A stretch of 42,393 bases of DNA from Longimicrobium sp. (GTDB taxonomy: Bacteria > Gemmatimonadota > Gemmatimonadetes > Longimicrobiales > Longimicrobiaceae): NCBI GenBank assembly GCA_036389795.1, contig DASVWD010000155.1, forward strand, positions 1 to 42,393, given 5' to 3'. The notes below the pieces were generated by a model. That model saw only the letters and a program-made list of their open reading frames with translations. It was not told where the DNA came from and did not search any database. The translations under genes were made by a program, and so were the position numbers. Shown in pieces: positions 40,803 through 42,393 of the stretch (the first letter of the stretch is position 1; every line of letters begins with the position of its first letter).

Positions 40803-42238
40803 TGAAACGAGCCACCACGCTTCTCGCCCTCGGCGCCGCCCTGGCCGGCGGCGCCCCGGCGGCCCTGGCCCAGTTCCCGACCACGCCGCCCTCGCTGGGC
40901 CCCGCCCCGGCCGTCAACCCGCCCGAGCCCGTCACGCGCACGCTGGCCAACGGGATGAAGGTCACCTTCGTGCGCATGCCCGAGCTGCCGGTGGTGAGCG
41001 CCGTGCTGGTGATCCGCGGCGCCGGCACCACCGAAGACCCGGCCGCGCTCCCCGGGCTCGCCTCCTTCACCGCCGGCATGCTCGACGAGGGCGCGGCGGG
41101 GAAGACGGCGCTGCAGATCGCCGACCAGCTGGACCTGCTGGGCGCCAGCCTCTCCACCAGCGCGGGCTACGACGCCGCGCAGGCGAGCCTGTACGTGCTG
41201 AAGAAGAACTTCCCCGAGGCGCTGCGCCTCATGTCCGACGTGGTGCTGCGCCCCGACTTCCCCGACAACGAGGTGCAGCGCGTGCGCGAGGAGCGCGTCA
41301 CCAACCTCACCCGCGGCCGCGACGAGCCCGCCATCATCGCGGGCAACGCCTTCCAGGCGCTGGTGTTCGGGCCGCAGCACCCGTACGGCCGCTTCGCCAC
41401 CGTCGAGGCCACGCGCCAGCTGGACCGGGCGAAGGTCGAGGCGTTCCACCACGGCGCCTACCGCCCCGAGAACGCCACGCTGGTGCTGGTGGGCGACGTG
41501 GACCCGGGGATGCAGGCCCAGGTGGAGCAGGCGTTCGGCGCCTGGCGCGCCATGGGCCCGGCGCCCGCGCAGGCCGGCGGGCTCGACGAGCCGCAGATCG
41601 CCCGCACCACCATCTACCTGGTCGACAAGCCGGGCGCCGCGCAGAGCGAGATCCGCATCGGGCACCCCGGCGTGCCGCGCAACACGCCCGACTACTTCGC
41701 GCTGCAGGTGCTCAACACCATCCTGGGCGGCTCGTTCACCAGCCGGCTGAACCAGAACCTGCGCGAGACGCACGGCTGGACGTACGGCGCCGGTTCGGGC
41801 TTCGCCATGCGGCGCGCCGCCGGGCCCTTCCAGGCGCGCTCGGCGGTGGTGACGGCCAAGACCGACAGCGCGGTGGTGGAGTTCTTCCGGGAGCTCAACC
41901 GCATCCGCACCGAGCCGATCCCCGCCGAGGAGCTGGACAAGGCCAAGCGCTACCTGGCGCTGGGCTACCCGCAGGACCTGGAGACCACGCAGGAGGTGGC
42001 CGGGCAGCTCGCCGACCTGGTCACCTACGGGATCGACCCGTCGTTCTTCAAGACCTACGTGTCGAGCGTGATGGCGGTGACCCCCGAGGACGTGCGCCGG
42101 GTGGCCAACCGCTACGTGCGCCCCGGCCAGGCCGTGGTGGTGGTGGTCGGCGACCGGAGCGTCATCGAGGCCGGCCTCAAGTCGATCAACGTGGCCCCCG
42201 TCGAGGTGCGCGACGTCGCCGAGTTCGTCAAGGAGTGA
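40802..42238 (+). CDS. M16-family peptidase homologue lacking the zinc motif (partner subunit)
   Basis: A 478-residue protein with a signal peptide (MKRATTLLALGAALAGGAPAAL, cut near LAQ). It has two M16-like repeats. In the first, where HxxEH would lie, the sequence reads LPGLASFTAGMLDEG, so the zinc ligands are gone. The second repeat keeps the R/Y element typical of M16 partners: LGGSFTSRLNQNLRETHGWTYG. It should be the non-catalytic subunit of a heterodimer with the product of the overlapping gene before it, supplying substrate-binding residues. ATG 40802 is chosen over GTG 40799. The terminator-like hairpin after it closes the pair as a transcription unit. Confidence 0.92.
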   Translation: MKRATTLLALGAALAGGAPAALAQFPTTPPSLGPAPAVNPPEPVTRTLANGMKVTFVRMPELPVVSAVLVIRGAGTTEDPAALPGLASFTAGMLDEGAAGKTALQIADQLDLLGASLSTSAGYDAAQASLYVLKKNFPEALRLMSDVVLRPDFPDNEVQRVREERVTNLTRGRDEPAIIAGNAFQALVFGPQHPYGRFATVEATRQLDRAKVEAFHHGAYRPENATLVLVGDVDPGMQAQVEQAFGAWRAMGPAPAQAGGLDEPQIARTTIYLVDKPGAAQSEIRIGHPGVPRNTPDYFALQVLNTILGGSFTSRLNQNLRETHGWTYGAGSGFAMRRAAGPFQARSAVVTAKTDSAVVEFFRELNRIRTEPIPAEELDKAKRYLALGYPQDLETTQEVAGQLADLVTYGIDPSFFKTYVSSVMAVTPEDVRRVANRYVRPGQAVVVVVGDRSVIEAGLKSINVAPVEVRDVAEFVKE

Positions 42239-42242
42239 CGGC

Positions 42243-42272
42243 GGTACGGAGTACGAAAGTACGGAAGTACGA
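42243..42272 (+). repeat. AGTACG-type short repeat after a stop codon
   Basis: The tract gtacggagtacgaaagtacg followed by gaagtacgaa begins 4 nt after the M16 partner stop. It resembles the AGTGCG repeats with A in place of G and has the same position behind a gene. Confidence 0.7.
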
Positions 42273-42273
42273 A

Positions 42274-42299
42274 GGGGCCCGGGAGCGATCCCGGGCCCC
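42274..42299 (+). terminator. Hairpin terminator after the M16 pair
   Basis: A perfect 11-bp stem: GGGGCCCGGGA (42274-42284), loop GCGA, TCCCGGGCCCC (42289-42299). Only one T follows directly, so it is a weak classical terminator but a very stable hairpin in the expected place. Confidence 0.65.
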
Positions 42300-42326
42300 T
42301 CGCGCGTTCGTCCGCTCCCGCGCTCC

Positions 42327-42393
42327 GTCGCGCGCAGCGCCGAGGTGTTTCCCCTCTCCCGTGGTCTGGGAGAGGGGAGCGCGGCCCAGGTCG
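42327..42393 (+). repeat. Pyrimidine-rich hairpin element, family G (copy 3, cut by window end)
   Basis: The head GTCGCGCGCAGCGCC is followed by GAGGTGTTT, then CCCCTCTCCC, a 7-nt loop, GGGAGAGGGG and AGCGCGGCC. It has the same order as the copy at 36083; the right part lies outside the window. Confidence 0.8.

Overview
The window is a very GC-rich (roughly 70-75% by eye) bacterial chromosome segment with frequent GTG starts and dense plus-strand gene packing. Many neighbours share 4-nt ATGA or GTGA stop/start overlaps. Sec-type signal peptides, a lipoprotein, a Wzc-type kinase and a periplasmic-style M16 pair suggest a diderm. The high GC and the many palindromic intergenic elements look to me like Gemmatimonadota (Longimicrobium-like), but that is a recollection-based inference. 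No marker gene in the window proves it.

Layout. (1) 188-2964, minus strand: a two-gene signalling operon, a double-domain KaiC-like ATPase followed by a histidine kinase with a degenerate receiver domain. (2) 3668-24150, plus strand: the first block of a surface-polysaccharide locus. It holds a WecA/TagO-type initiating phosphoglycosyltransferase, seven GT4 glycosyltransferases, two FkbM-type and two other SAM methyltransferases, a Wzy-like polymerase/ligase, a Wzx-like flippase, a CDP-tyvelose-epimerase-like SDR and two proteins of unknown function. (3) 24425-25891: a stand-alone secreted subtilisin-like lipoprotein with its own candidate promoter and a perfect 12-bp terminator stem. (4) 26078-29231: dprE1-dprE2-ubiA, the core of the decaprenylphosphoryl-arabinose (DPA) pathway known from mycobacteria. 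(5) 29337-36019: the second glycan block, with two methyltransferases, one GT2 and three GT4 enzymes. (6) 36353-38794: a Wzc-like co-polymerase/BY-kinase with a Tyr-rich tail, closed by a terminator. (7) 39459-42238: a catalytic M16 peptidase and its non-catalytic partner, closed by a hairpin.

Working model. The WecA-like enzyme loads the first sugar on undecaprenyl phosphate and about eleven glycosyltransferases extend the repeat unit. Methyltransferases may decorate it, Wzx flips it, Wzy polymerises it and Wzc controls chain length. The DPA genes would supply a lipid-linked arabinofuranose donor, implying an Araf-containing glycan. No GT-C arabinosyltransferase, Wza-type exporter or Wzc phosphatase is in the window.

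The non-coding part is unusually structured. At least five families of dispersed palindromic or tandem repeats fill nearly every gap. Short AGTGCG/AGTGCC/AGTACG-type tandem repeats sit at or just behind the stop codons of six genes, and at several places they are read into protein ends. A ~147-bp element occurs in inverted orientation at 13.7 kb and 38.9 kb, bracketing most of the glycan locus. All functional statements rest on motif reading; no database search was run.
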